Source: Murinocardiopsis flavida (GTDB taxonomy: Bacteria > Actinomycetota > Actinomycetes > Streptosporangiales > Streptosporangiaceae). From it: a DNA stretch of 55,383 nucleotides. Shown here one piece after another: positions 15,899-24,981 of the stretch. The position numbers were made by a program, and so were the translations under genes. The notes beneath the pieces are model-generated. The model was not told the DNA's origin. It was given only the letters and a program-made list of their open reading frames with translations, and made no database searches. The stretch spans positions 1 through 55,383 of the forward strand of contig NZ_PYGA01000038.1 of NCBI RefSeq assembly GCF_003014485.1, given 5' to 3'. Position 1 is the stretch's first letter, and every line of letters starts with the position of its first letter.

Positions 15899-17614
15899 AT
15901 GGTGAGCGGACGGCGTGCCCCGGACCCTGCCGCCGCGGCATCGGGGGACCGTGCGTTCTTCGGGCACCCGCGCGGCCTGGTGGGCCTGTTCTTCGCCGAG
16001 GCGTGGGAGCGGTTCTCCTACTACGGCATGCGGGCGCTGCTGCTGTACTACATGTACGACCAGGTCGAGAACGGCGGCCTGGGCATCCCCGACGGCACCG
16101 CGAAGTCCCTCATCGCGGTGTACGGGTCGGCCACCTACATGGCGGCGATCCTGGGCGGCTGGCTCAGCGACCGCATCCTCGGCAACCGCCGCGCGACGCT
16201 CTACGGCGGCGTGCTGATCATGATCGGCCACATCTGCCTGGCCCTGCCCGCGGGCGCCGGCGCGCTGTTCGCGTCGATGATCCTCATCGCGAGCGGTACC
16301 GGGCTGCTGAAGCCCACGATCTCCGCCTCGGTCGGCGACCTGTACGCCGCAGGGGACCCCCGCCGCGACTCCGGCTTCTCCATCTACTACATGGGCATCA
16401 GCGTCGGGGCGGTCGCGGCGCCGCTCGTGGTCGGCACGGTCGGCCAGACCTACGACTACCACCTCGGATTCGGCATCGCCGCGGTCGGCATGGCCCTCGG
16501 CCTGATCGTCTACGTGGCGACCCAGCGCCACCTCAGCAGTGTCAGCAGCCGGCCGAGGAACCCGCTCGACCTGCGCCGGGTCCCCCGCTCGCGGGCGGCC
16601 TTCATCGGCGCCGCGACCGCGGCGCTGATCGCCGCCGCGGCCTACGCGGCCGGGTCGGGGGCGCTGTCCGTCGGGGCCGTGGTGAACCTCATCAGCCTGG
16701 CGGCGATCGCACTGCCCATCGGCTACTTCACGGTCATGCTGCGCAGCCGCCGCACCACCCCCGCCGAGCGCGCCCGCCTGCGCGCCTACATCCCGCTGTT
16801 CGCCGCCGCGGTGTTCTTCTGGGTGATCCAGGAGCAGGGCGCCACGGTCATCGCCCAGTACGCGGGGGAGAGCACCGACCTCGACTGGTTCGGCTTCGCC
16901 ATGCCGGCCTCGTGGTTCCAGTCGGTGGGGTCGATCGTGCTGATCGTGCTGACCCCGCTGTTCGCGCTGCTGTGGCTCAGGTTGGACGCGTCGGCCCGCC
17001 CGCCGACCACCGCGCAGAAGTTCAGCGTCGCGCTCGTCATCGCCGGCCTGTCCTACCTGATCCTCGTGCTCCCGGCGGGCGCGGGCGGGCTGAGCAGCCC
17101 GCTGTGGCTGATCACCAGCCTCGCCGTCGTCACCATCGGCGAGATGTGCCTGGCGCCGATCGGACTCTCGGCGACCACGCGGATGGCCCCGGCCGCGTTC
17201 GCCACCCAGACCATGGGCCTCTGGCTGGCCTCCAACGCCGCGGGCCAGGGCATCGCGGCGCAGCTCGTCGGGTTCTACGACCCCGGCACCGCAGGCGTCT
17301 ACTTCGGCGCGATCGGCGCCGGGACGCTCGCCCTCGGCCTCCTGCTGTTCGCCTGCTCCCCGCTCATCCGGCGGCAGATCGAACGCGCGGACCCGGCCCC
17401 GGACCCGACCGCGGATCAGGACTCGGCCCTGGACACGGCGTCGGACTCCACCACGGACGCGACCCCGGCCCCGGACCCGACCGCGGATCAGGACTCGGCC
17501 CTGGACACGGCGTCGGACTCCACCACGGACGCGACCCCGGACCCGGACTCGGACCCGGCAGGCCCCGGCCGCGGAGAGCCCGCGGCCCGACCCGGAAACG
17601 GAGATCACCCATGA
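15899..17614 (+). CDS. POT/PTR-family proton-dependent oligopeptide transporter
   Basis: ATG 15899 gives about 571 aa. An in-frame ATG at 15809 is possible but would add a non-conserved N-terminus, and GGAGG lies about 15 bp before 15899. The POT signature 'FFAEAWERFSYYGMRALLLY' is intact, with the ExxER-type proton site, and there are 12-14 helices including 'TGLLKPTISASVGDLY'. It imports di- and tripeptides. The cytoplasmic tail of about 80 residues is Asp/Thr/Pro-rich and contains an exact 24-residue duplication. Its stop overlaps the amidohydrolase start (ATGA). Confidence 0.92.
   Translation: MVSGRRAPDPAAAASGDRAFFGHPRGLVGLFFAEAWERFSYYGMRALLLYYMYDQVENGGLGIPDGTAKSLIAVYGSATYMAAILGGWLSDRILGNRRATLYGGVLIMIGHICLALPAGAGALFASMILIASGTGLLKPTISASVGDLYAAGDPRRDSGFSIYYMGISVGAVAAPLVVGTVGQTYDYHLGFGIAAVGMALGLIVYVATQRHLSSVSSRPRNPLDLRRVPRSRAAFIGAATAALIAAAAYAAGSGALSVGAVVNLISLAAIALPIGYFTVMLRSRRTTPAERARLRAYIPLFAAAVFFWVIQEQGATVIAQYAGESTDLDWFGFAMPASWFQSVGSIVLIVLTPLFALLWLRLDASARPPTTAQKFSVALVIAGLSYLILVLPAGAGGLSSPLWLITSLAVVTIGEMCLAPIGLSATTRMAPAAFATQTMGLWLASNAAGQGIAAQLVGFYDPGTAGVYFGAIGAGTLALGLLLFACSPLIRRQIERADPAPDPTADQDSALDTASDSTTDATPAPDPTADQDSALDTASDSTTDATPDPDSDPAGPGRGEPAARPGNGDHP
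17392..17535 (+). repeat. perfect 72-bp tandem duplication in the POT tail
   Basis: Bases 17392-17463 are repeated exactly at 17464-17535, and five further bases match. The unit is 24 codons (core 'PDPTADQDSALDTASDS'), so the frame is preserved. Perfect identity indicates a recent event or an assembly-sensitive repeat. Confidence 0.92.
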
Positions 17615-18810
17615 CCCGCACGGTCTTCCGCGGCGGAACACTGTTCGACGCGGTGTCGAAGTCCGCGACGGTCGCGGACATCGCGGTCGAGGACGGCCGG
17701 ATCGCCGCCGTCGGCACCGGACTCGACGGGGACACCGAGGTCGACTGCGCCGGGCGCGGGATCCTGCCGGGGCTCTTCGACTGCCATGTGCACCTCACCA
17801 TGAGCAGCACGGACCTCTTCCACATCGCGCAGGAGCCGTTCTCCGTCCAGTTCTACGAGGGTGCGCTGAACATGGCGAAGACCCTCGCGTGCGGCATCAC
17901 CACCGTGCGGGACGCAGCGGGGGCCGATCACGGCATGCGCGTCGCCCAGGAGCGCGGCATGATCCCCGGCCCGCGCATGCGGGTCTCCCTCAACATGCTC
18001 AGCCAGACCGGCGGGCACGGCGACCCGTGGTGGCCCTCCACCTGCGTCATGGACCTGCTCCCCGCGCACCCGGGGCGGCCGCCCGTCGTGGTCGACGGCC
18101 CGGAGCAGATCCGGCACAAGATCAGGGAGCTGGTGCGCGCCGGCGCCGACGTCATCAAGGTCGCCACCAGCGGCGGCCTGGTGTCGAGCGGGGCCGGGCC
18201 GCGGATCGCCCACTTCCGCGACGACGAGATCGCCATGATGGTGAGCGAGGCGTCGGCGGCCGGCCTGCACGTCATGGCGCACGCCAACGCCGACGGCGCG
18301 AAGGCGGCCGTGCGCAACGGCGTGCGGTCGATCGAGCACGGCAACCACCTCGACGACGAGACCCTCGCGATGATGGCCGAGCGCGGCACCTGGCTGGTGC
18401 CGACGCTCAGCGCCGGGCTCGGCCTGCGCCGGGCCATCGAGGGCGGTGAGCAGTACCCCGACCACGTGCTGGCGAAGATCGAGGAGTCCGGCGGGTCGAG
18501 CGTCGCCCGCGCGGTGCGGGCCGGGGTGCCGATCGCCATGGGCACCGACACCCCCCTCATCCCGCACGGCGAGAACCTGACGGAGCTGCGGCTGCTCGTC
18601 GACGAGGGCCTGACCCCCGCGCAGGCGCTGCACGCGGCGACCCTGTCCGCCGCCGAGCTGATGGGACTGGACGCCGAACTCGGCTCCCTCGAACCGGGCA
18701 AGCGCGCCGACCTCGTCCTGGTCGACGGCGACCCGCTGGACATCGACGACCTGAGCGGCCGCATCCGCACGGTCTACCAGGACGGGCACGCCGTCCACCG
18801 CAGGGCCTGA
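17611..18810 (+). CDS. amidohydrolase, Xaa-Pro dipeptidase/imidazolonepropionase-like
   Basis: The 399-aa enzyme starts at ATG 17611, overlapping the transporter stop. The binuclear metal site is complete: HxH in 'GLFDCHVHLTMSS', the carbamylated Lys in 'GADVIKVATSGG', His in 'LHVMAHANADG', His in 'RSIEHGNHLDD' and Asp in 'IAMGTDTPLIPHGENL'. This subfamily includes Zn dipeptidases that cleave Xaa-Pro or Xaa-Arg/Lys peptides. Coupling to a POT transporter and an Lrp regulator supports a peptidase role in the cytoplasm. Confidence 0.88.
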   Translation: MTRTVFRGGTLFDAVSKSATVADIAVEDGRIAAVGTGLDGDTEVDCAGRGILPGLFDCHVHLTMSSTDLFHIAQEPFSVQFYEGALNMAKTLACGITTVRDAAGADHGMRVAQERGMIPGPRMRVSLNMLSQTGGHGDPWWPSTCVMDLLPAHPGRPPVVVDGPEQIRHKIRELVRAGADVIKVATSGGLVSSGAGPRIAHFRDDEIAMMVSEASAAGLHVMAHANADGAKAAVRNGVRSIEHGNHLDDETLAMMAERGTWLVPTLSAGLGLRRAIEGGEQYPDHVLAKIEESGGSSVARAVRAGVPIAMGTDTPLIPHGENLTELRLLVDEGLTPAQALHAATLSAAELMGLDAELGSLEPGKRADLVLVDGDPLDIDDLSGRIRTVYQDGHAVHRRA

Positions 18811-18850
18811 GCGGCCGCCGCCCCGGACCCTAATGGGCCCAGGGCGGCGG

Positions 18851-21800
18851 TCAGGCCGGGAGGCCGACCGCCGCCTCGCCGTAGGGGACGAGGAGCACCG
18901 GCCCGACCAGCCCGTAGGGCTGCCGTTCGGCCGCGGCGAACGCCGGGTGCGTGTCGAGTGTCCGCAGCCGGTTGCGCAGCGTCGTCGCGATCTCGATCTC
19001 GACGGTGTTGTGGCCGGTCCGCAGGTACGCGGTCGCCTCGGCGACGGGGCGGTGCGGGTCGACGGGCGGCAGCAGCTCCCCGTTGATCCGCACCCGCACC
19101 GAGTCGGACACCGCGCCCAGGTCGAGCCGGGCCCGGTTGCCGTTGCGGGCCCAGTCGGCGCCCAGTTCCACGTGCGCGGTGTAGCGGCCGATCCCGGAGA
19201 CGTCGCGGAGTTCGGGGATGTCGGGCCACGGGGCGAGCGCGTCGAGGCGGAGTTCGTGGCGTTCGACGCGCGTCTGCGCCGCGTCCGGGCCCGGCAGCCA
19301 GTCCTCGACCGCGAGGTGCCACGGCGACAGTGTCGCGACGTCCGGCAGCGCGCCGACCACCGCCACGGCGGTGCGCCCGTTGCTGAACGCCACCGTGTGG
19401 GTCCCCGGTGCGGCGGCGCGCACGAGGACGCCGCCGTCGGAGCCGACCGCCAGGTCGTCCGCAGTGCTCTCCACCGCGTGCACGCGGTCGGGCACCGTGT
19501 CGCGGACGATCGCGATGAGCGCGGTCTCGCCCGGCGCGAGGCGCACGCGGGTCGTGATCCGGCCGCCGCCGGTGCCGTCGCTCCGGTAGGCGGCGACGGG
19601 TTCGATCGCGCCCGTCCAGGCGTCGAGCCGGTAGGGCCGCCCGCTGCCCGCGAGGGCCACGGTCTGGTCGAACGGGGCGGGCTCCGGCTCGGGCGCGCCG
19701 GTCATGTTGTTCACCCCGTTCTGGTTGTAGAGGAAGTGGAAGTCGGCGCGGTCGTCCGCCCGGTGCACGCCCACCACGTTGGACGGGGCGGCGGGCGAGA
19801 AGTCGGGGCGCACCCCCGCTGCCGCCAGCGCATCGGGGACCGCGTCCTCGGCGGCGACCCTGCGCACGCCCGGCGTCGCGAGGAGCGCGGCGAGCGCCGC
19901 CCGGACGTCGGCGTCGTCGCCGGCGTCGCCGAAGAAGCCGGTACTGTCAGGCAGTTCGCCCACCACGATGACGGGCAGGCCCGCGCGGGCATGGTCGAGG
20001 ACCGCCCGCGCGGCCGCCGCCGGCATCCCCCGGACGCCGGCGCGCTGCCCCGCGAAGTCGAGGACGAGCGCCTTGTAGGCGGGGCCCTCGGGGTCGAGCC
20101 GCCCGCCGGCCACCCGGGCACCGGGCAGGTCGAGCAGTGCCGGGCCGATGAACTCGTAGGTGTAGCCGAGGCGCTCCATGGTGGTGTCGGTGAACCACCG
20201 GAAGTGGTCGTCGGCGCTGTGGTTGGCGGTGTAGGGGAAGCCGTGGCTCCAGTAGCTGTGCCGGTAGACCGCCACGTCGACCCGCGGTCGCCCCTGCTGG
20301 AGCACGAACTGCTCGCGGGCGAGGAACGCGGTGACGTCGGGCGTGTGCGCCCAGTACGGCATGCGGGGCCCGTACGCCTCGGCGAGGCCGAGCGGGCCGA
20401 CGACGTCGGGCATGCTCGTCCCCATGTAGGACCAGAACCCGGGCCAGTCGGCCTCGGGGCCGTCGGCGCTGACGCCGAACGAGCGGGGGCCGCGCGGGTA
20501 GGCGAAGCTGTGCAGCTCGGCGTGGTTCGCGCCCCCGGCGAAGGCCCCGTGTGCGGCCGACAGCGCCTGCCGCCACGTCGTGGAGTACAGGTCGTGGCCC
20601 ACGCGGGTGGTGGTGGGCGCCGTCTCGACGACGAGCCGCCGCCTGCGGCCCATGTGCGCCGCCCCGGCGATCGCCCGGATGCCGTCGAGCCGGTTGCCCA
20701 TGGCGAAGTTCTCGGTGTTCGGGACCTCGACCGCCGCCGCGGCGGAGATGTCGAGGGTGGCGTTGTAGGACGGCTTGGGGCGGTAGCGGAGCCCGTGCGA
20801 GCGCGCCCAGGCGTTCAGCGGGCGGAGGTGGTGCTCCTCGTACAGCTCGCTCAGCGTCCGGTAGTAATCGTTGCGGATGCGCGCGCCGGTGCCGTCGGCG
20901 AAGTCGTGATCGGCCGGCGTGTCGGGGTGGCGCGTCTGGGGCGCCCTGAACGTGTTGGCGACCCAGTCGTTCAGGTGCGGGATGAAGACGACCGGCAGGT
21001 ACGGGCGCAGCGAGTAGCCGCGGCGCCGCTCGAACTCCGCGAGGAGGTCCGGCGTCCAGAGCTGGTACCCCTGGAGGTGCAGGGAGTCCTCGAAGAGGGT
21101 GTCGTCGACCTCGTCCACCAGCTTCTGGATCTCGGGCGTGAACACCTGCTCGTCCCAGTAGGCCGTCATGGCGTCCGTGCCGCGCGCGCTGAAGTAGTCG
21201 GCGTAGGGCGACTCGGTCGACCGCCGCCACACACCGAACAGCAGCCAGTCGCCCTCGGGGGCGGTCCAGGTGATCCGGCCGTCCTCGGCGTCCTTGGTCA
21301 GGTCGGCGAGACCCGCCCGGTCCAGGAGCACGGGGGCGCCGTCCGCCCCGTCCGGCGCGTCCGCCCCGCCCGCCGCGCGGCGGGCGGCGACCACGGCGAC
21401 GAGGGTCCGCGGCCGCTCCGGATCGGTGGCGGGTTCGGGGACCGGACCGCTGTACACGGTGCCGCCGCCGATCGCGGCGGTCCCGTAGGCGATCTCCTGC
21501 TGGTCGACTCCGCTGTCGGCCGTCACCTCGGGGAACCGGGCCGTGTTGTGGATGGTCGGGTCGACCGCGATTCCCACCCGCCGCGCCGTTTCCAGCGCCG
21601 ACCGCAGCAGGTCGTTCCGGCGCGCCGTGGGGGCGATGTCGAGGTCGAACAGGTTGACGCCGCCGAATCCGGCGGCGGCGATCTGCTCGATCGCGCGGGA
21701 GAGCTCGGCCGCGCCGATGGCGTCGACCGCGGGCGGGAACAGGTAGATCTTCGGGCGGATGTCCCGCGCGGGCGCTGCGAACGCGCGCGCCAGGTCGGCG

Positions 21801-21859
21801 CCGGGTCCCGGGTCCTCCCCGGGGTCGTCGGCGGGGTGTGTCGGGTGGACGGCGTCCAT
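18851..21859 (-). CDS. large glycoside hydrolase, GH106-like (alpha-L-rhamnosidase type)
   Basis: The 1002-aa protein has no clear signal peptide. The central part resembles GH106/'glycosyl hydrolase' proteins of this size: 'FEDSLHLQGYQLWTPDLLAE' (partial), 'DFADGTGARIRNDYYRTLSE', 'NHAELHSFAYPRGP', 'FWSYMGTSMPDVVGPLG' and 'VDVAVYRHSYWSHGFPY'. The C-terminus has a jelly-roll-like carbohydrate domain ('IGRYTAHVELG', 'VRVRINGELLPPVDPHRP'). It would release terminal rhamnose or a related sugar from plant or microbial glycans. The family assignment is from motif memory; another clan with a similar shell is possible. Confidence 0.65.
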   Translation of the reverse strand: MDAVHPTHPADDPGEDPGPGADLARAFAAPARDIRPKIYLFPPAVDAIGAAELSRAIEQIAAAGFGGVNLFDLDIAPTARRNDLLRSALETARRVGIAVDPTIHNTARFPEVTADSGVDQQEIAYGTAAIGGGTVYSGPVPEPATDPERPRTLVAVVAARRAAGGADAPDGADGAPVLLDRAGLADLTKDAEDGRITWTAPEGDWLLFGVWRRSTESPYADYFSARGTDAMTAYWDEQVFTPEIQKLVDEVDDTLFEDSLHLQGYQLWTPDLLAEFERRRGYSLRPYLPVVFIPHLNDWVANTFRAPQTRHPDTPADHDFADGTGARIRNDYYRTLSELYEEHHLRPLNAWARSHGLRYRPKPSYNATLDISAAAAVEVPNTENFAMGNRLDGIRAIAGAAHMGRRRRLVVETAPTTTRVGHDLYSTTWRQALSAAHGAFAGGANHAELHSFAYPRGPRSFGVSADGPEADWPGFWSYMGTSMPDVVGPLGLAEAYGPRMPYWAHTPDVTAFLAREQFVLQQGRPRVDVAVYRHSYWSHGFPYTANHSADDHFRWFTDTTMERLGYTYEFIGPALLDLPGARVAGGRLDPEGPAYKALVLDFAGQRAGVRGMPAAAARAVLDHARAGLPVIVVGELPDSTGFFGDAGDDADVRAALAALLATPGVRRVAAEDAVPDALAAAGVRPDFSPAAPSNVVGVHRADDRADFHFLYNQNGVNNMTGAPEPEPAPFDQTVALAGSGRPYRLDAWTGAIEPVAAYRSDGTGGGRITTRVRLAPGETALIAIVRDTVPDRVHAVESTADDLAVGSDGGVLVRAAAPGTHTVAFSNGRTAVAVVGALPDVATLSPWHLAVEDWLPGPDAAQTRVERHELRLDALAPWPDIPELRDVSGIGRYTAHVELGADWARNGNRARLDLGAVSDSVRVRINGELLPPVDPHRPVAEATAYLRTGHNTVEIEIATTLRNRLRTLDTHPAFAAAERQPYGLVGPVLLVPYGEAAVGLPA

Positions 21860-21956
21860 CGGTGCGGCCTTTCCGGTGGCGTGGCCGGACCGGGTGGCCG
21901 GGCCGGCCTGCGGATGGGTGCCGGGCGCCGGGCCCGGCGGTGGGGTGCCGCGGGAC

Positions 21957-22370
21957 TCAGCGCTGGTGCACGGTCCGCAGCGGGACGAACTCGTCCTTGT
22001 CGTCGCCGAAGCCGCGCGCCTCGAGGTTCCAGCTCCAGGACACGGTGGGGGTGATCCGCATGTACGGCGCCGTGCCGAACCGGCCGGCCCGCTCGATCAG
22101 CTCGGCCGTCCCGTAGACCCGGAGGAACCGCGGGGTCCAGGGCTCGACGGCGACGAGGTCGTCGATGACCAGGGCGACCTGGTCGTTTCCCGTCGCGACG
22201 TTGCGGAACTTGCGGGTCTTCGCCGGGTCGATCCCGCCGACGTAGAAGAACGCCCCGTCGAACTCGAAGCCGACCGGCGCGACGTCGGGCTGCCCGTCGG
22301 GGCCGACGGTGGCGATGCGGGCGAGCGGCTGCGACCGCAGGTAGGCCAGCTCTTCCTCGGTGAACGACAT
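21957..22370 (-). CDS. PPOX-class F420-dependent oxidoreductase-like protein
   Basis: ATG 22370 with GGAGTAGGG upstream gives 137 aa; ATG 22394 is an alternative. The split-barrel pattern is clear: 'LRSQPLARIATVGPDGQPDV', 'VGGIDPAKTRKFRNVATGND', 'EPWTPRFLRVYGTAEL'. Small PPOX proteins of this kind bind F420 or FMN and reduce varied substrates. The AT-rich upstream region 22420-22460 holds a TACA-ACA-TGTA palindrome (22422-22432), a possible operator. Confidence 0.85.
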   Translation of the reverse strand: MSFTEEELAYLRSQPLARIATVGPDGQPDVAPVGFEFDGAFFYVGGIDPAKTRKFRNVATGNDQVALVIDDLVAVEPWTPRFLRVYGTAELIERAGRFGTAPYMRITPTVSWSWNLEARGFGDDKDEFVPLRTVHQR

Positions 22371-22507
22371 GTCCCTACTCCCCGTTTCGCCCATGGTCCT
22401 GGTCTCGACTCACACCTAAAGTACAACATGTAATGCATTAAGGAAAACGTTTGATGTAAATCGTGGAGCGGGGGAGGAGAGTAGACCGTGGATCGGGGAG
22501 GGGACCC

Positions 22508-23587
22508 TCAGCCGCCCGCGGGTGTGTTGCCGCGGCCCCGGTCCGCGCGCCTGATGGCGACCGCAGCGGCGGCGAGCAGTCCGGCCACGCACAGGAGCAG
22601 CACCGAGTTGTGCGCCAGCTTCGCCGCAGGAGTCGGCCCTTCCAACGGCACCACCAGGAATGCGATCAGGGCGTTGACCAGCAGCGCGCCACCGAACACC
22701 GCGAACCGGTGCATCGGCCCCCACGCCGCCCCCCGCGACCACAGCGCCATGAGCCCGGCGAGCGCGCCCAGCAGTGCGATCGCCCCCACTGCGCCCGCCC
22801 AGTTGGGCGGGGTGAACTGGAACGCGCCCAGCAGCACGAGGGCCGTCCCGCCCACCAGCAGCGGATGCGGCGTCCACCGCCCGCCGGCGCGGCCCGGCCG
22901 CCGTCCGACCGCGAACGCCGCGGCGACCAGCGCCGCCGCAACGGCGGCGGCGCCGGCCAACTGCGGGGCCGAGGCGACGGCGCCCTCGGTGTCGTAGTGG
23001 TCGGAGCTGATCACGGCCGACGCCAATAGGTACAGCACGGCGACGACGACCAGGCCGGGCGTCCGCAGCCACGGCACCGCGGCCCGGCGCGGTGCCAGCG
23101 ACTCGATGACGACGATCGGCGCGCAGATGCTCCAGACCGCATGGCCGGTGACGAACCCGAGCGCCTGGTGGACGCTGACGCCGAGCATCGGGACGAGGGT
23201 GGGCAGCCGCGCGTCGTCCCAGTAGTCGATGTCCCGGTAGGCGTCGTTGAACATCGACTGGTCGACCAGGCCCGCCTGGATCACGCCGAACGCGGTGCCG
23301 AGCAGCAGCATCGTGGGCAGGCCCCGCCCGGTGCGCCGCGCCGCCTCGCGGATGAGCACGGCGGCGCCGCCGTACAGCGGCCCCAGGATCAGCAGCCCGC
23401 CGAGCAGGGCCAGGAGGGCGCCCACGGAATCGTCGTAGCCGATCAGGTACTCCGCCGCCACGGGCGAGAGGACCAGCAGGCCGAGAACGGACGCCATGCG
23501 CGGGCCGAGCCTGCCCTTGGGCGCGCGCGGCCGTTCGACGGCCGCGGCGGACTCCGGGCGCTCCGGGCGCTCCGGGTGGGCGGTCAT
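22508..23587 (-). CDS. multi-pass membrane protein of unknown function
   Basis: ATG 23587 gives 359 aa. An N-terminal PERPERPE-type proline-rich stretch precedes about 9-10 hydrophobic helices. Conserved-looking loop residues are 'GVIQAGLVDQSMFNDAYRDI' and 'FVTGHAVWSICAPIVVIESL', which occur in a group of actinobacterial hypothetical membrane proteins. I do not recognise a transporter or enzyme motif. It lies upstream of, and on the same strand as, the F420/PPOX gene, but the 137-bp gap suggests separate promoters. Confidence 0.75.
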   Translation of the reverse strand: MTAHPERPERPESAAAVERPRAPKGRLGPRMASVLGLLVLSPVAAEYLIGYDDSVGALLALLGGLLILGPLYGGAAVLIREAARRTGRGLPTMLLLGTAFGVIQAGLVDQSMFNDAYRDIDYWDDARLPTLVPMLGVSVHQALGFVTGHAVWSICAPIVVIESLAPRRAAVPWLRTPGLVVVAVLYLLASAVISSDHYDTEGAVASAPQLAGAAAVAAALVAAAFAVGRRPGRAGGRWTPHPLLVGGTALVLLGAFQFTPPNWAGAVGAIALLGALAGLMALWSRGAAWGPMHRFAVFGGALLVNALIAFLVVPLEGPTPAAKLAHNSVLLLCVAGLLAAAAVAIRRADRGRGNTPAGG

Positions 23588-23832
23588 GCCGACCCGCCGG
23601 GGCGGTGCGCGGGTGGCGTGCTGCGGCAAGCAAGAGGTGCGCTGCGGCGGTCAAGCGGTGTGCGGCGGCGGGTGGAGTGCGGGCGGCGCGGGCCGCGGCG
23701 CGGCAGGGTCGGGGTCATGGCGCCGACGCTAGGCCGCCGCCGCGGGCCCGCGCGTCGGCCGGGAGACCACCGTCCCCCGACCAAAGTCGCACGCGCGCCC
23801 GACCAAAGGCGGCGGCCCGCGCCGCGGCGTCG

Positions 23833-24684
23833 CTAAGGCTTTATGCCCACACCGGCGTGCTCCCAGATCAGCTTGTTCGGGTCCGCCGGGAGCGGGCGCG
23901 GGACGGCGTCGCCGTTGCGCCACGTGACGCAGTCGACCAGGACCGGGTCGGTGCCGCCGTCGAGGGCGGGCGACACGATCTCCAGTCCGTCCATGGCCCG
24001 CGCGCACTCCCGCGGGGAGCGCACGCGCCCCCACTCCATCCCCAGCTTGTGCACCCCCTCGGTGAACGCGTTCGCCGAGGCGGGGTCGTCGGCGCACAGG
24101 TGCGAGAACACCAGGGCGGACCCCGACGGCAACCGGTCGAAGTAGCGGCGCACCAGACCGAACGGGTCATCGGAGTCGGGGATGCAGTGCAGCAGGCTGA
24201 CCAGCATGATGCACACGGGCTTGGAGAGGTCGATGAGGCGGATGGTGCGCGGCGCGCCCATGACCCGGTCGACGTCGCGCAGGTCCGACGTGATGACCGT
24301 GGTGTCGGCGGTGTCGGCCAGGATCGCCCGGCCGTGCACGAGGACGATCGGGTCGATGTCGACGTAGACGACGTGCGCCCGGCGGTGGACCCGCTGGGCC
24401 ACCTGGTGGGTGTTCTCCGCGGCGGGGAGCCCCGAGCCGAGGTCGATGAACTGGGTGATGCCGAGGTCGCGCGCGATGTACTCGACGGCGCGCGAGAGGA
24501 AGGCCCGGTTCTCCCGAGCCAGGACCTTCGTGCCCGGGTTGATCCCCTCGACGACTTCGGCCGCCGCGGCGTCGGGCGCGAAGTGGTCCTTGCCGTCGAG
24601 CAAGGCGTCGTAGGTGCGTGCGACCGTCGGGGTGGTCATGTCGATATCGGGCGGGAAGTGGGAGGAGAGGGGATTCTGCTCCAT
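23833..24684 (-). CDS. DUF574 SAM-dependent methyltransferase
   Basis: The 283-aa protein shows the DUF574 pattern: 'PTVARTYDALLDGKDHFAPD' near the N-terminus, 'ITQFIDLGSGLPAAENTHQV' as SAM motif I, 'VVYVDIDPIVLVHGRAILAD' as motif II and 'LIDLSKPVCIMLVSLLHCIP'. This family is abundant in Streptomyces-type actinomycetes; the substrates are unknown. It is monocistronic. Confidence 0.9.
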   Translation of the reverse strand: MEQNPLSSHFPPDIDMTTPTVARTYDALLDGKDHFAPDAAAAEVVEGINPGTKVLARENRAFLSRAVEYIARDLGITQFIDLGSGLPAAENTHQVAQRVHRRAHVVYVDIDPIVLVHGRAILADTADTTVITSDLRDVDRVMGAPRTIRLIDLSKPVCIMLVSLLHCIPDSDDPFGLVRRYFDRLPSGSALVFSHLCADDPASANAFTEGVHKLGMEWGRVRSPRECARAMDGLEIVSPALDGGTDPVLVDCVTWRNGDAVPRPLPADPNKLIWEHAGVGIKP

Positions 24685-24981
24685 TGCGCGCACCTCATTC
24701 GTCGGGGGGAGTGGACAGAATCGTAGACCCGTCCGGGGCCCCCGGGGCGGTATTCGCACTCCTATTTCCACCGGCGCCAGCGGGTGTGAAACCCGCGGTG
24801 CTGGATTCACCTCGTGCGTCGCACGAGCATGCCCGCCGACCTGCCCGCGCAGGCCGCCGACCTGGATACGGCGTTCATGAATTCCCGGCCGGAATTCTCC
24901 CGACCAGGCGATTCGGGGCGGCGGGAAACCGCGCGGGAACCAGCACGAAAGCACGTGACCTGGGAAATAAATGTGGCGGGA
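24685..24981. other. 297-bp gap without a gene
   Basis: The gap lies upstream of the DUF574 gene and downstream of the TetR gene. A small hairpin (GCGGGT-N5-ACCCGC) near 24790 is visible. I checked it for a tRNA fold and found none. The promoter of the DUF574 gene should be here. Confidence 0.4.

Noticed and set aside
15830-17641. A 603-codon antisense frame opposite the POT transporter
   Set aside because: The plus-strand POT signature and membrane helices are clear; the mirror frame is a GC artefact.
24770-24820. Hairpin GCGGGT-N5-ACCCGC considered as part of a tRNA or riboswitch
   Set aside because: No cloverleaf, no T-loop consensus at the right spacing, and no known riboswitch core.
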